Positions 1 to 9,035 of a stretch of DNA of 60,639 nucleotides are shown here, piece after piece; within the stretch, counting starts at the first letter, position 1; the number at the start of each line of letters is the position of its first letter. The stretch covers positions 1 through 60,639 of the forward strand of contig JAJYEE010000015.1 of NCBI GenBank assembly GCA_021790335.1, written 5' to 3'. The notes under the pieces were generated by a model. It did no database searches, had not been told where the DNA came from, and saw only the letters and a program-made list of their open reading frames with translations. A program made the translations under genes and the position numbers. This DNA comes from Pseudomonadota bacterium. GTDB taxonomy: Bacteria > Pseudomonadota > Gammaproteobacteria > Acidiferrobacterales > UBA6901.

Positions 1-280
1 CGCCTGTCCTCGTCGCACGCCGCGACGACAGCCACCTTACGCAATATCCGCGCGTGTGTCCAGCACTTTCGTTGGGAACGTCAAACAATCAGCGAAAATC
101 GCCCAAGATGTGTGCAATAGAAAGGTGATACACATCTGGCAGAAAAACCGGGACCAGCGGAACGCAGGCATTTTGGTTCAAAACGACTCCCGGCGTTACT
201 GGCGCGCGGGAACGCTGAGATCTAGGCACTCAACTTTTGACAATCGGTACCATGGCCTGCGGAACCGCCCGATCTGTCTG
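1..280. other. No gene recognised
   Basis: This is the stretch downstream of the HlyD-type gene up to the window edge. Open frames on both strands are short or are shadows of the neighbouring gene. I saw no convincing start, terminator or repeat. A gene entering from the left edge cannot be excluded. Confidence 0.4.
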
Positions 281-1474
281 TTAACGCGCCCTCACCCGTA
301 CGCCATTGCTGATTGCCTCGTCCGGATGGAACACTACGCGGTCGCCAGCACTGAGCCCGGAAAGCACTTGAGTAACAAGCCCGGCGCGATGGCCGATTTC
401 GACCGGGGTCAGACGTGCGCGCCCGCGCTCCAGCCGGAACACCGCCCAACCTTTGCCATGGCGGAACAGCGCGCTGGAAGGCAGCTGCAACACATTATTG
501 CCCTGCCACAGCACAAACCGCGCCTCCACCCGGTAGCCGTCGCCGAGCCGCTGCCATGCCTGGCGCGGCGAGGTGAAATCAACGATGACCCGCACCCGCT
601 GCTCCTCGACACCGAGCGCCGAGATTTTTGTGTGGCCACTGGGTTCGACCGTGCGGACCGTACCTTCGACCGGCTGGTCGTTGCCCCAGCGGTCGAGCAC
701 CACCCTGGAACCGGGCGCAATCTTCACGGCCTGCGTGGACAGCACTTCGACTTCGACTTCCAGGCTCTCGGGATTGCCGATCTCAATGAGCGGCTGGCCC
801 GCCGCAACTGCACCCTCGCTTTCGTGCAACACCTTGAGTACGCGCGCAGCGACCGGAGCACGCACCGGCATGGCTTCGCCCCGGGCGCCGGCCTGCAGGC
901 CAGCGGCGCTGGCAACCGCAGCACGCGCGGTCTCCAGATCGAAGCGCGCCACCTTGACCGCATTCTGTGCCGCCTGGGCCGCTGCGCGAGCGCGGGCCTC
1001 CGAGCTGCGCGCGGTATCGAGCGCCTGTGCAGAAACGAAATTCGAATTCCGCAGGATTTCGGCGCGAGCGAGCTTCTGCTGCGCGAGCTGTGCCGCGGCA
1101 GCAGCGGACCGGGCGTTGTTCTGCGCCACCGCCAACGCGGCCTCGGCAGCACGCACCTGTGCCTGGGCTCGGGCCCGTGTGCGCGGATCGAGCGGCACCG
1201 GGCGTGCCGGCTCAATCACCGCCAGCACCTGGCCGGCTGCAACGTTATCGCCCGCCTTAAGATCGATGCGCCGCGCGTATCCGGCCACCGGCGCCGACAC
1301 CAGATAGCGGTCGCGTACCCGCGTTTTCCCCTCGTCCTCCACCGTCGCCGCCATGGGCGCGCGCTGCACCTCGACAACATCGACCAGCGGCGCGCGCGGC
1401 AGGAATCCGATCACAAGGCCTAAGACCACCAGCGACGCCGCAGCGAACATTCCGATTTTTGCGCGTAACCGCAT
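281..1474 (-). CDS. HlyD/RND-type periplasmic adaptor subunit of an ABC exporter
   Basis: A 397-residue membrane-fusion protein that would link the inner-membrane ABC permease encoded just upstream to the periplasm or an outer-membrane channel. Residues about 8-26 form a signal anchor. A first lipoyl half follows (VSAPVAGYARR, about 59), then a long Ala/Arg/Gln-rich coiled-coil hairpin (about 90-190), a second lipoyl half (MPVRAPVAARV, about 201) and a beta-barrel C-terminal region. It starts 18 bases after the permease stop, so it is the last gene of an ATPase-permease-adaptor operon of DevBCA/MacAB type. The substrate cannot be read from the sequence; lipids, glycolipids, peptides or drugs are all possible. 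The family call is firm, the role is general. Confidence 0.88.
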   Translation of the reverse strand: MRLRAKIGMFAAASLVVLGLVIGFLPRAPLVDVVEVQRAPMAATVEDEGKTRVRDRYLVSAPVAGYARRIDLKAGDNVAAGQVLAVIEPARPVPLDPRTRARAQAQVRAAEAALAVAQNNARSAAAAAQLAQQKLARAEILRNSNFVSAQALDTARSSEARARAAAQAAQNAVKVARFDLETARAAVASAAGLQAGARGEAMPVRAPVAARVLKVLHESEGAVAAGQPLIEIGNPESLEVEVEVLSTQAVKIAPGSRVVLDRWGNDQPVEGTVRTVEPSGHTKISALGVEEQRVRVIVDFTSPRQAWQRLGDGYRVEARFVLWQGNNVLQLPSSALFRHGKGWAVFRLERGRARLTPVEIGHRAGLVTQVLSGLSAGDRVVFHPDEAISNGVRVRAR

Positions 1475-1492
1475 AGGCCGTGTTTGTCCTGT

Positions 1493-3862
1493 TTATTCTC
1501 GTGTTTTCAGTACTGCCACCAGATCCAGCCGTCCAAGTCGCAACCATACCAAATAGCCCGACAGCAGGGCGGACGCGACGACGACGCTCGCACCCATGGC
1601 GTAGTTTTCCGGTGTGAGAATCATCGGCAGCCGGTACAGTTCGCCCTGGAACGCCACGACCAGGATACCGACGAGACCGATTCCAATTAGAAAACCGACC
1701 GGGATCGCAGCCAACGTAAGAAGCGCCAGCTCCCCCAGCAGGATATAGGCGATTTCGCCACGAGTGAAGCCCAGTACACGCAGACTGGCGAGCTCGCGCC
1801 CGCGCTCGGACAGGGAAATGCGGGCGCTGTTGTAGACTACGCCGAAACCGATGGCACCGGCGAGCAGCGTCGCCACCAGGTTGAAGAACAGGATGAATTC
1901 GCCGATTGTGTCGTAGAAGCTCTGGATGGCCGACTTGTTGGCGATCATGCCAAGTACGCGCGGGCGATCATGAAGCTCGGCATACAACTTCGCCTCCGCT
2001 CCCGGCTCCACCGCGAGATAGGCACCGGTCACGGTGTTGCCCTCACGCAGCAGCGCGTTCACCGAGTCTTTTTGCATGTAGGCCGACACACCCAGGTACT
2101 GTTTTGTGATGCCGAGTACCGGCACCTGCCGCACGGGGCGGCTGCCTTCCAGCACCTCGACCGTCAGCACGTCACCCGGCTTCACGTGCAGCATGTTGTT
2201 TGCCAGATGGTCGGTGAGCACCACCCCGCCCGGCGGCACCGGCACCGGCCTCAACTCGCGGTCAAGCGCACGGTGCAGCTGGCCCTCCGGCTGGATGCCG
2301 AACAACATGGCACGATGACTGTATTGCCCGTAGCGCAGGATCACCGGCACATCGCGATAACCCTCCACAGAGCGGACCCCCGGTAGCGCCTCCAGCTCAT
2401 GGAGCGCACGGCCGGACGTTGGATCGATCAGGGAAAGAGCCAGATCCTCACGTGCAGCCTGGCGGAACTGCACATCGACCATGAAATCGATGGCTCCTTG
2501 CTGGTAGTTGCCAACCATCATCAGCCCGCAGGCGCAGGCAATGCCTACTACGGTAAGGAATGACTTCAGCGGGCGCCACCCGATATGACGCAGAATCATT
2601 CGCGAGGGTGCACTAAGCCAACGCTTGAGGCCCATGCGCTCGACCAGACTGGTGCGGTATGCCACCGGCATCTCCGGACGCATGCCCTCGGCCGGCGGAA
2701 GCCGTACCGCGCGCATGACGGAAACCAGGGTCCCGCTCACCGCGGCCAGCGCCGATACCACCAGCGAAAAGAGCACGACGCCCGGCTGCACCCGGTAATC
2801 CAGGTAGGGGAAACGGAATGTCGTCTCGGTGTAGACATGCGACAGCCCCCAGCCGAACCAGGTGCCGAGCGCCGCCCCGGCCGTAACGCCCAGCAATACC
2901 AGCAGCAGAACCATCATGACGTAGTGCATGGCAATGGCCAGATCGCTGTAGCCGAAGGCCTTGAGGATGGCGATCTGTTCGCGCTGCAGGGCAATCAGTC
3001 TGCTCAGCACCACATTGAGCAGGAAGGCGGCGACGCCGAGGAAAATGGCAGGGAAAATTATGACCATGGTCCGCAGCTCCTTCAGCTCCTCGCTGAGAAA
3101 GCGGTTGGATAACTGGTCTTTGCGTCCGTAAGCCCCGGTGCCCCCATAGACTGCGAGAATCGAATCGACGCGGTCGATCACATCCTGTTCGTTGGCGTGT
3201 CGGGCCAGGGTCAGGCTTACCTGATTGAAAGAACCCTCCATGTTGCAGGCCGCAGCAAGGGCATGGCGCCCCATCCACAGCACACCGAAGCGCTTGAAAT
3301 CGGGAAACATGGCGCCGGGCGCAATCTGGTAGACATATTCCGGCGCCACCGCGACACCGACCACCGTCAGCCGCTTGCGCTTCCCGTGGATGATCGCGGT
3401 AAGAAGGTCACCTGGCTGCAGGTGGTGGGCATCGGCAAAGGTATCGGTAATCACCACCTCGTCGGTGCTCCAGGGACGTACCAGACGCCCGCGCTTGATA
3501 TAGAGGCGGTTGAGTTGCGCCTGGCCGACATCCGGGAGAGACAGGATCTGGCCAGTAATGGGGTCGGGAAAGCCCTCCACTTCCAGCTTCACCCCGGTCG
3601 TTACCGCTGTCTCCATGCGTTGTACCCCGGGGATCGCTGCGAGCCGCTCCGCCACCGGCTCAGGAGCGCGCTTCAGGCTGTCGAACACATCAGCGAGATG
3701 GTATTCGCTATAGAAACGGTCGCGGGTATCGACCAGGGAATCATAGGTGGAAAGCGATATCACCAGGGTGGCGACACCGCCCATGATTACCGCGGCAATT
3801 GCCAGCATCTGGCCACGCATGTGCCAGAGATCGCGTAGCAATTTGCGGTTGAGGACACGCAC
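1493..3862 (-). CDS. FtsX/MacB-type ABC transporter permease
   Basis: A 789-residue permease with a short cytoplasmic start, a first membrane helix (MLAIAAVIMGGVATLVISL, about 17-35), a large periplasmic MacB-like domain, three helices around 265-400, a second helix-plus-periplasmic-domain repeat and a final helix bundle. This duplicated FtsX layout is typical of single-chain permeases of the DevC/LolE-like exporter class. The first codon is GTG. It lies 3 bases after the small upstream ORF and 18 bases before the HlyD-type gene, so it is co-transcribed with the ATPase. Such permeases work mechanically, passing substrate from the outer leaflet or periplasm to the adaptor. The substrate is unknown. 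Confidence 0.88.
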   Translation of the reverse strand: MRVLNRKLLRDLWHMRGQMLAIAAVIMGGVATLVISLSTYDSLVDTRDRFYSEYHLADVFDSLKRAPEPVAERLAAIPGVQRMETAVTTGVKLEVEGFPDPITGQILSLPDVGQAQLNRLYIKRGRLVRPWSTDEVVITDTFADAHHLQPGDLLTAIIHGKRKRLTVVGVAVAPEYVYQIAPGAMFPDFKRFGVLWMGRHALAAACNMEGSFNQVSLTLARHANEQDVIDRVDSILAVYGGTGAYGRKDQLSNRFLSEELKELRTMVIIFPAIFLGVAAFLLNVVLSRLIALQREQIAILKAFGYSDLAIAMHYVMMVLLLVLLGVTAGAALGTWFGWGLSHVYTETTFRFPYLDYRVQPGVVLFSLVVSALAAVSGTLVSVMRAVRLPPAEGMRPEMPVAYRTSLVERMGLKRWLSAPSRMILRHIGWRPLKSFLTVVGIACACGLMMVGNYQQGAIDFMVDVQFRQAAREDLALSLIDPTSGRALHELEALPGVRSVEGYRDVPVILRYGQYSHRAMLFGIQPEGQLHRALDRELRPVPVPPGGVVLTDHLANNMLHVKPGDVLTVEVLEGSRPVRQVPVLGITKQYLGVSAYMQKDSVNALLREGNTVTGAYLAVEPGAEAKLYAELHDRPRVLGMIANKSAIQSFYDTIGEFILFFNLVATLLAGAIGFGVVYNSARISLSERGRELASLRVLGFTRGEIAYILLGELALLTLAAIPVGFLIGIGLVGILVVAFQGELYRLPMILTPENYAMGASVVVASALLSGYLVWLRLGRLDLVAVLKTRE

Positions 3863-3865
3863 GGA

Positions 3866-4165
3866 TCAGGGCGCCGTGCGCGTGGCCCGTCTGCGGGAGA
3901 ATGCGCGTTTTGACCGGTCCGCCGGGAGCGGGTAGATCCGTAGCATGGCGGTCGGTACAGTACGGAACTCCTCTGGCGACGCGACGGACCCGCGATGCGT
4001 GCCTGACGGCAGACCAGGCAATGTCCTCCCCGGCGGGTTGCGGGAGTATGTGAGAATCTTGAGCAGCACGACACACTCGATCGGCGGTCGCAGCGCCGTG
4101 CGCCAATCCGGAAAAAATCGTTGCCAGAGTTTCGGCCCGCTGTCATCGGAGTCCGGCGCACTCAT
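3866..4165 (-). CDS. Possible small protein between ATPase and permease
   Basis: A 99-residue frame starting with ATG ([14 protein letters not shown]), 5 bases after the ATPase stop and ending 3 bases before the permease start. That is the spacing expected of a real operon member. The protein is basic at the C-terminus ([15 protein letters not shown]), rich in Pro and Arg, and has one weakly hydrophobic stretch ([13 protein letters not shown], about 29-41). I recognise no family. It could instead be an untranslated gap that happens to stay open at high GC. Only the tight packing supports it. Confidence 0.35.
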   Translation of the reverse strand: MSAPDSDDSGPKLWQRFFPDWRTALRPPIECVVLLKILTYSRNPPGRTLPGLPSGTHRGSVASPEEFRTVPTAMLRIYPLPADRSKRAFSRRRATRTAP

Positions 4166-4170
4166 GGACA

Positions 4171-4905
4171 CTACCAACTCAGAGCGTGCGCGGCGCGCTT
4201 GTGGGCATTTCGTCGTTCTTCCGCAATGCGGCCGTCAGACAGCCGAATCACACGATCCGCCATGTCGGCAATACCGACGTTGTGGGTGATCAGAACGGTC
4301 AGCGTGCCCAGCTCGCGATTCACCATTTCCAGCACCTCAAGCACCACGACACCGGTGGCCGAATCGAGCGCCCCGGTCGGCTCGTCGCACAGCAGCACTG
4401 CGGGATTCTTGGCCACGGCGCGGGCGATCGCCACACGCTGCTGTTCGCCCCCCGACAGCTGGGCGGGGAAATGGTCAAGCCGGTTGCCCAGCCCCACCAG
4501 CTGCAGTGCCTCTTCCGGCTGCATCGGGGACTTGGCAATTTCTGTAACCGCGGCGACGTTCTCGCGTGCAGTGAGGCTGGGAATCAGGTTGTAGAACTGG
4601 AATACGAAGCCGACATGCTCGCGCCGAAAACGCGTCAAATCGGCCTCGGAGGCACCGGTCAGCTTATGGTCGAGGTAATAGACCTCGCCGCTCGTCGGGG
4701 CATCGAGCCCACCGAGAATGTTGAGCAGCGTGGATTTGCCGCTACCCGATGGGCCGAGCAACACCACCAGTTCGCCACGATAGAGTTGCAGATCGATGCT
4801 ACGCAGCGCCGGCACCTCCACGTCGCCCAGGCGGTAAGTCTTGGTGAGGCCGCGGGCAACGAAAATGGCTTGAGTGGCGTTTTCCGAAGGCATGAAATCC
4901 ATCAT
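4171..4905 (-). CDS. LolD/MacB-type ABC transporter ATP-binding protein
   Basis: A 244-residue ATPase that would power the permease encoded downstream. It has Walker [10 protein letters not shown] (about 52), a Q-loop (FQFYNL), the signature [14 protein letters not shown], Walker [13 protein letters not shown] and a switch-region histidine (LITHN). Length and motifs match the LolD/MacB/DevA group, which pair with FtsX-type permeases. Several nearby ATG codons (MMDFM) could be the start; the first is used. It is the first gene of the exporter operon and faces cydD across a divergent intergenic region. Confidence 0.9.
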   Translation of the reverse strand: MMDFMPSENATQAIFVARGLTKTYRLGDVEVPALRSIDLQLYRGELVVLLGPSGSGKSTLLNILGGLDAPTSGEVYYLDHKLTGASEADLTRFRREHVGFVFQFYNLIPSLTARENVAAVTEIAKSPMQPEEALQLVGLGNRLDHFPAQLSGGEQQRVAIARAVAKNPAVLLCDEPTGALDSATGVVVLEVLEMVNRELGTLTVLITHNVGIADMADRVIRLSDGRIAEERRNAHKRAAHALSW

Positions 4906-5325
4906 GCCACGCCACAGGTCGAGCAGCCAGCCAGCCTACCTTGCTGTCTTCGGCAACGGTTTCGGTCGCACCGGCGACCAGCCGTGGGATGTGCCCATCA
5001 AACGCACCCGTTGCCGCTGCTGGCCGAAGACCTTGACCAGTTCCGTCCCGATTACGCCACCGGCTCCGGGTATCGTCTGCACGCACCTATGCTTCGTTGA
5101 TGAAGACCGTCAATACAATGCATGGACCAAGCGAAAGGACCGCGGTGTCCGATATCGCCAGCTGGGCTGTCGTTCCGTAAAGTAACCATGGAAAGGCCGT
5201 AGGTGGTCGCCTGCAAACTTCGGCCCGCACCGATGCGCAGGCCTCCCTGGCCGGCATTCTGGCCGGTGGCATCAGGACTTCGATTGCGCTATCGTCGCCC
5301 GTCGACAGCGCGACAGAATCCACGC
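4906..5325. other. Divergent intergenic region between exporter ATPase and cydD
   Basis: About 420 bases that should hold promoters for both flanking operons. The only hint I see is a TTGACG on the minus strand near 5108-5113 with a weak -10 about 17 bases further. The plus frame running into cydD from 5203 has no family content before the MNVKIW start. No clear operator or terminator is visible. Confidence 0.4.
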
Positions 5326-7053
5326 ATGAACGTAAAAATCTGGCTGAACCGGGCAAGTGCACGTGCGGCACTTCCTCTGCGCGCCGCCGTTGCTCTAGGG
5401 ATCTGCGGCGGCCTGCTGCTGATCGTTCAGGCCTGGTTTCTGTCCGGAGTCATCAACGGCGCCGTGTTCGGGCACCGGGGTGTGGCGGCTGTCATGCCGA
5501 TGTTGTGGGCACTGCTCGTTGTGTTTGCGCTGCGCGCCGGAATCGCCTGGGCGTCGGAGCGGATGGCGTTTCGCGCGGCAGCCGGAATCAAGCTCGATGT
5601 CCGCCGGCAGCTGCTCGAGCATCTTTTCGCCCTCGGTCCGCTGCGGATGGTCACGGAGCGTGCCGGCGAGCTCGCGAGCACCGTCACCGACGGGGTCGAG
5701 GCCCTGGAAGCGTACTACGCCCGTTTTCTGCCGCAGATGGCGCTTGCAGCCCTGGTACCGCTTGCGATCCTGGCTGTCGTTTTTCCTTTGGACTGGATTT
5801 CCGGCTTGGTGCTTCTTGTGACCGCGCCCATGATTCCGCTCATGATGGTATTCATCGGACGCAACGCCGAGACGCTCAACCAGCGTCAATGGCGCCGCCT
5901 GGCGCGCCTGAGCGCCCACTTCCTCGACGTGCTCCAAGGACTCACCACCCTGAAGCTGTTCAATGCCAGCCGGCGCGAGGTCGCGGTCGTGGCACAGCTG
6001 TCCGATGATTACCGCAAGAGCACGATGGCGGTGTTGCGCATCGCCTTTTTGTCGTCTCTGGCCCTGGAGTTTCTTGCCACCGTGAGCATCGCCCTGGTAG
6101 CGGTGCTCATCGGATTCCGGCTGCTGTGGGGGGAGCTTGGGTTCCGTGCGGGATTCCTCATCCTGCTGCTTGCCCCGGAGTTCTATCTCCCCCTGCGCGC
6201 CCTGGGAACCCACTACCATGCGCGCATGGAGGCCATCGGCGCCGGTGAGCGCATCGTGCAGCTGCTCGAGACCCCTGCCCCGCCGCCTCCGGTGGCGGCC
6301 ATGGTATTGCCTGCAACCCGCCGTATCGGCATCGGCCTGCACAACGTGCGCTGTGTCTATGAGCCCGGACGGGTGGCTCTGGACGGTGTATCGATCAACA
6401 TCGCGCCCGGAGAACGCGTTGCCCTGGTCGGCCCCTCGGGAGCGGGCAAGACCACGGTAGTCAACCTGCTGCTCGGGTTCGTGCGCCCCGAGGCTGGGGA
6501 AGTGCTCATCAACGGTCTCGCGCTCAGTGAACTCGATCCGCAGCAATGGCTGGAACACGTCGCCTGGGTGCCGCAAAACCCGCGCATTTTTCACGGAACC
6601 GTGCATGACAACATCTGCCTGGGGCGGACCGGTGCCGGACGGGATGCGGTACGCATGGCGGCACGCCTGGCTCTGGCGGAGGAATTCATCGAGGCACTGC
6701 CGCTCGGCTACGACACCATCGTCGGCGAGGGCGGTCAGGGGCTGTCGGGCGGACAGGCACAGCGCCTGGCTCTGGCGCGCGCCTTTTTCAAGGATGCGCC
6801 GGTGGTGCTGCTCGACGAGCCGAGCGCGAATCTCGATCTGGAAAACGAACGCAGGCTAATCACCGGAATCGGCCTGCTTGCCAAGGATCGCACCACGATA
6901 ACCATTGCGCACCGTCTCAACACCGTGACGCGCGCCGATCGCATTGTCGTGCTTGATCGCGGACAGGTCGTGGAAACGGGCACTCACCGCGAGCTTCTGG
7001 ACCGGCCGGGCCTGTACCGCAGGCTCGTCGGACGCTATGCGGAGGCCGGATGA
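5326..7053 (+). CDS. cydD: CydD, heterodimeric ABC exporter subunit (cysteine/glutathione, cytochrome bd assembly)
   Basis: Forms with CydC the inner-membrane ABC exporter of thiols (known for E. coli: glutathione and cysteine) that is needed for cytochrome bd maturation. The 575-residue protein has six membrane helices in about residues 20-310 followed by the ATPase domain: Walker A GPSGAGKTT, signature LSGGQAQRLALARA, Walker B VVLLDEPSANLD and IAHRLNT. The open frame continues upstream, but MNVKIWLNRASARAAL is chosen because the CydD-like membrane region begins there. It overlaps cydC by four bases (ATGA), so the two are translationally coupled. cydABX lies just beyond in the opposite direction. 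Confidence 0.92.
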   Translation: MNVKIWLNRASARAALPLRAAVALGICGGLLLIVQAWFLSGVINGAVFGHRGVAAVMPMLWALLVVFALRAGIAWASERMAFRAAAGIKLDVRRQLLEHLFALGPLRMVTERAGELASTVTDGVEALEAYYARFLPQMALAALVPLAILAVVFPLDWISGLVLLVTAPMIPLMMVFIGRNAETLNQRQWRRLARLSAHFLDVLQGLTTLKLFNASRREVAVVAQLSDDYRKSTMAVLRIAFLSSLALEFLATVSIALVAVLIGFRLLWGELGFRAGFLILLLAPEFYLPLRALGTHYHARMEAIGAGERIVQLLETPAPPPPVAAMVLPATRRIGIGLHNVRCVYEPGRVALDGVSINIAPGERVALVGPSGAGKTTVVNLLLGFVRPEAGEVLINGLALSELDPQQWLEHVAWVPQNPRIFHGTVHDNICLGRTGAGRDAVRMAARLALAEEFIEALPLGYDTIVGEGGQGLSGGQAQRLALARAFFKDAPVVLLDEPSANLDLENERRLITGIGLLAKDRTTITIAHRLNTVTRADRIVVLDRGQVVETGTHRELLDRPGLYRRLVGRYAEAG

Positions 7054-8786
7054 ACCCGTTGCGGCGCCTCGTGCGCCTGTTCCTGCCCTACTGGCGCTGG
7101 ATGGGGCTGGGGGTGCTGGTTTCTCTGGTAGTGGTGCTGGCGAACATGGCGCTGCTCGGTGTAGCCGGCTGGTTCCTCGCTGCCATGGCTGCCGCCGGCG
7201 CCGCGGGTGGCATCATGAACTATCTGCTGCCGGCGGCAGCAATCCGTGCCTTTGCCATCCTGCGCACCGGCGGGCGCTACCTGGAACGCGTCGTCACCCA
7301 TGAGGCGACGCTGCGCTTCCTCTCCGGTCTGCGGGTGTGGTTTTACGAGCATATCGAACCGCTCGCGCCCGCAGGGCTGCAGGGCTACCAGAGCGGGGAC
7401 CTGCTGAGCCGCATCGGCGCGGATATCGATTCACTCAACAATCTGTACTTGCGAACCCTGGTGCCCATGGCGGTGGCGGTCATATCGGCGCTGCTCGCTT
7501 TTGCCTTTCTGACCCGGTACAGCCTTGCGCTGGCAGCCGTCAACCTCGCATTCCTCGTGCTGGTCGGCGCTGCGATCCCGATAGCGGCTCACCGTCTCGG
7601 TGCCCGACCGGGGGCACGTCTGGTGGAAGCGTCCTCACGGCTGCGACTGGCAGTGATCGATGGAGTGCAGGGCATGGGTGAACTGGCGGCCTTCGGCGCC
7701 GCGCGCGCACACCTCGAGCAGACCGACCTGCTCAGCCACGAGCTGACGGCGGATCAGGAACGGATGAGTCGGATCGCAGGCAGCGTCTCCGCAGCGTCCG
7801 GTCTCATGACCAATCTCTCGGTCTGGCTCGCCACATTGCTCGGCGTAGTCCTCGCGCACCACCGACAGGTCGCGACCGTCGACCTGCCCATGCTCATACT
7901 GGTTGTGATGGGCAGCTTCGAAGGCGTCGCTCTGCTGCCCCAGGCCTATCAGTACCTGGGGCATACGCTTGCCGCCGCGCGGCGCATCTTCGCCGTAATC
8001 GACACGCCACCGCCGGTCGCCGATCCGCCGGACGCGTCTCCGCGGCCGCGGGACAGCGGACTCGAGTTCCGGGGAGTGGGTCTGCGCTACACGCCGTCCG
8101 GCCCGTGGGCACTCGCGGATATCGACCTCGACCTCCCGCACAGCCGGCGCGTTGCCATCGTCGGCCCCTCGGGCGCCGGCAAGAGCAGCCTGATCAGCCT
8201 GCTGGTCCGCTTTCGGGAATACGAGACGGGCGACATCCGCCTCGGCGGATACTCGCTGCGAAGTTTCCGGGGCGAAGACCTGCGCCGCATGATCAGCGTC
8301 GTGCCGCAGCGGCCGCACCTGTTCAATGCCACGGTACGCGAGAATCTGCTGCTCGCTGCTCCCGGGGCAGACCAGGCCAGGATCGAAGCTGCGGCGAAAG
8401 CGGCGCAGATACATGAGGACCTGGCTGCCCTGCCCGAGGGTTACGACAGCTTCGTGGGCGAGGCGGGTCTGAAACTCTCGGGCGGACAGGTGCGGCGGCT
8501 GGCGATCGCCCGGGCGCTTCTGAAGAACGCACCGATTCTCATCCTGGACGAACCCACCGAGGGCCTGGATGCCGCTACCGAACAGGCGCTCATGGATAGT
8601 CTGCTCGCGGTCACGAGCAATCGTACACTGCTGCTCATCACCCATCGACTGAGCGCACTCGAGCGCATGGACGAGGTGGCGGTCATGGAGGAAGGTCGCA
8701 TCATCGAACGCGGCAGCCATGCCGACCTGATGAATGGCACCACCCGTTATCGCCAGATGCACGCCGTGCTGGCGCCCTCGCCCTAG
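7050..8786 (+). CDS. cydC: CydC, heterodimeric ABC exporter subunit (cytochrome bd assembly)
   Basis: Partner of CydD in the thiol exporter. The 578-residue protein begins MNPLRRLVRLFLPYWRW, has six membrane helices to about residue 300, then Walker A GPSGAGKSS, signature LSGGQVRRLAIARA, Walker B ILILDEPTEGLD and the switch motif ITHRLS. The start overlaps the cydD stop as ATGA. It converges with cydX, with only about 45 bases between the stops and no clear hairpin there. Having both transporter and oxidase at one locus supports the assignment over a generic exporter. Confidence 0.92.
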   Translation: MNPLRRLVRLFLPYWRWMGLGVLVSLVVVLANMALLGVAGWFLAAMAAAGAAGGIMNYLLPAAAIRAFAILRTGGRYLERVVTHEATLRFLSGLRVWFYEHIEPLAPAGLQGYQSGDLLSRIGADIDSLNNLYLRTLVPMAVAVISALLAFAFLTRYSLALAAVNLAFLVLVGAAIPIAAHRLGARPGARLVEASSRLRLAVIDGVQGMGELAAFGAARAHLEQTDLLSHELTADQERMSRIAGSVSAASGLMTNLSVWLATLLGVVLAHHRQVATVDLPMLILVVMGSFEGVALLPQAYQYLGHTLAAARRIFAVIDTPPPVADPPDASPRPRDSGLEFRGVGLRYTPSGPWALADIDLDLPHSRRVAIVGPSGAGKSSLISLLVRFREYETGDIRLGGYSLRSFRGEDLRRMISVVPQRPHLFNATVRENLLLAAPGADQARIEAAAKAAQIHEDLAALPEGYDSFVGEAGLKLSGGQVRRLAIARALLKNAPILILDEPTEGLDAATEQALMDSLLAVTSNRTLLLITHRLSALERMDEVAVMEEGRIIERGSHADLMNGTTRYRQMHAVLAPSP

Positions 8787-8831
8787 GCGATCGCCTTCCG
8801 AGCACAGGCACCGGACGCAAAGCCACAGCGC

Positions 8832-9020
8832 TCACCGACCGTTATGTTTTGCCTCTTCCTGGGCATCCAGCAGCGCTCCACCGGCCGCCGCGATCAGCAC
8901 GATCATGACTGTGCCGAGCACCCACGCGAAATACCACGCTCCCCGCTGGCCGAGCAGGATAACCAGGAACAGCGTCACCAGCGAAATAACGAAGTACAGC
9001 AATATGCGCAATACGATCAT
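8832..9020 (-). CDS. cydX: CydX-like cytochrome bd small subunit with an extra N-terminal helix
   Basis: A 62-residue, two-helix membrane protein directly after cydB. Its second half, WYFAWVLGTVMIVL, closely follows E. coli CydX (WYFAWILGT), the single-helix subunit that stabilises the haem site of cytochrome bd-I. Ahead of it is another hydrophobic helix (MIVLRILLYFVISLVTLF) that the 37-residue E. coli protein lacks. ATG at 9020 is chosen because a strong GAGGGGGG ribosome site, overlapping the cydB stop, lies about eight bases upstream; a GTG three codons earlier would sit inside that site. The homology to CydX is clear; the role of the extra helix is unknown. Confidence 0.8.
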   Translation of the reverse strand: MIVLRILLYFVISLVTLFLVILLGQRGAWYFAWVLGTVMIVLIAAAGGALLDAQEEAKHNGR

Positions 9021-9035
9021 GCCGGTCACCCCCCC

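Noticed and set aside
5203-5325. An upstream-extended start for CydD
   Set aside because: The added 41 residues are Arg/Pro-rich with no CydD similarity.
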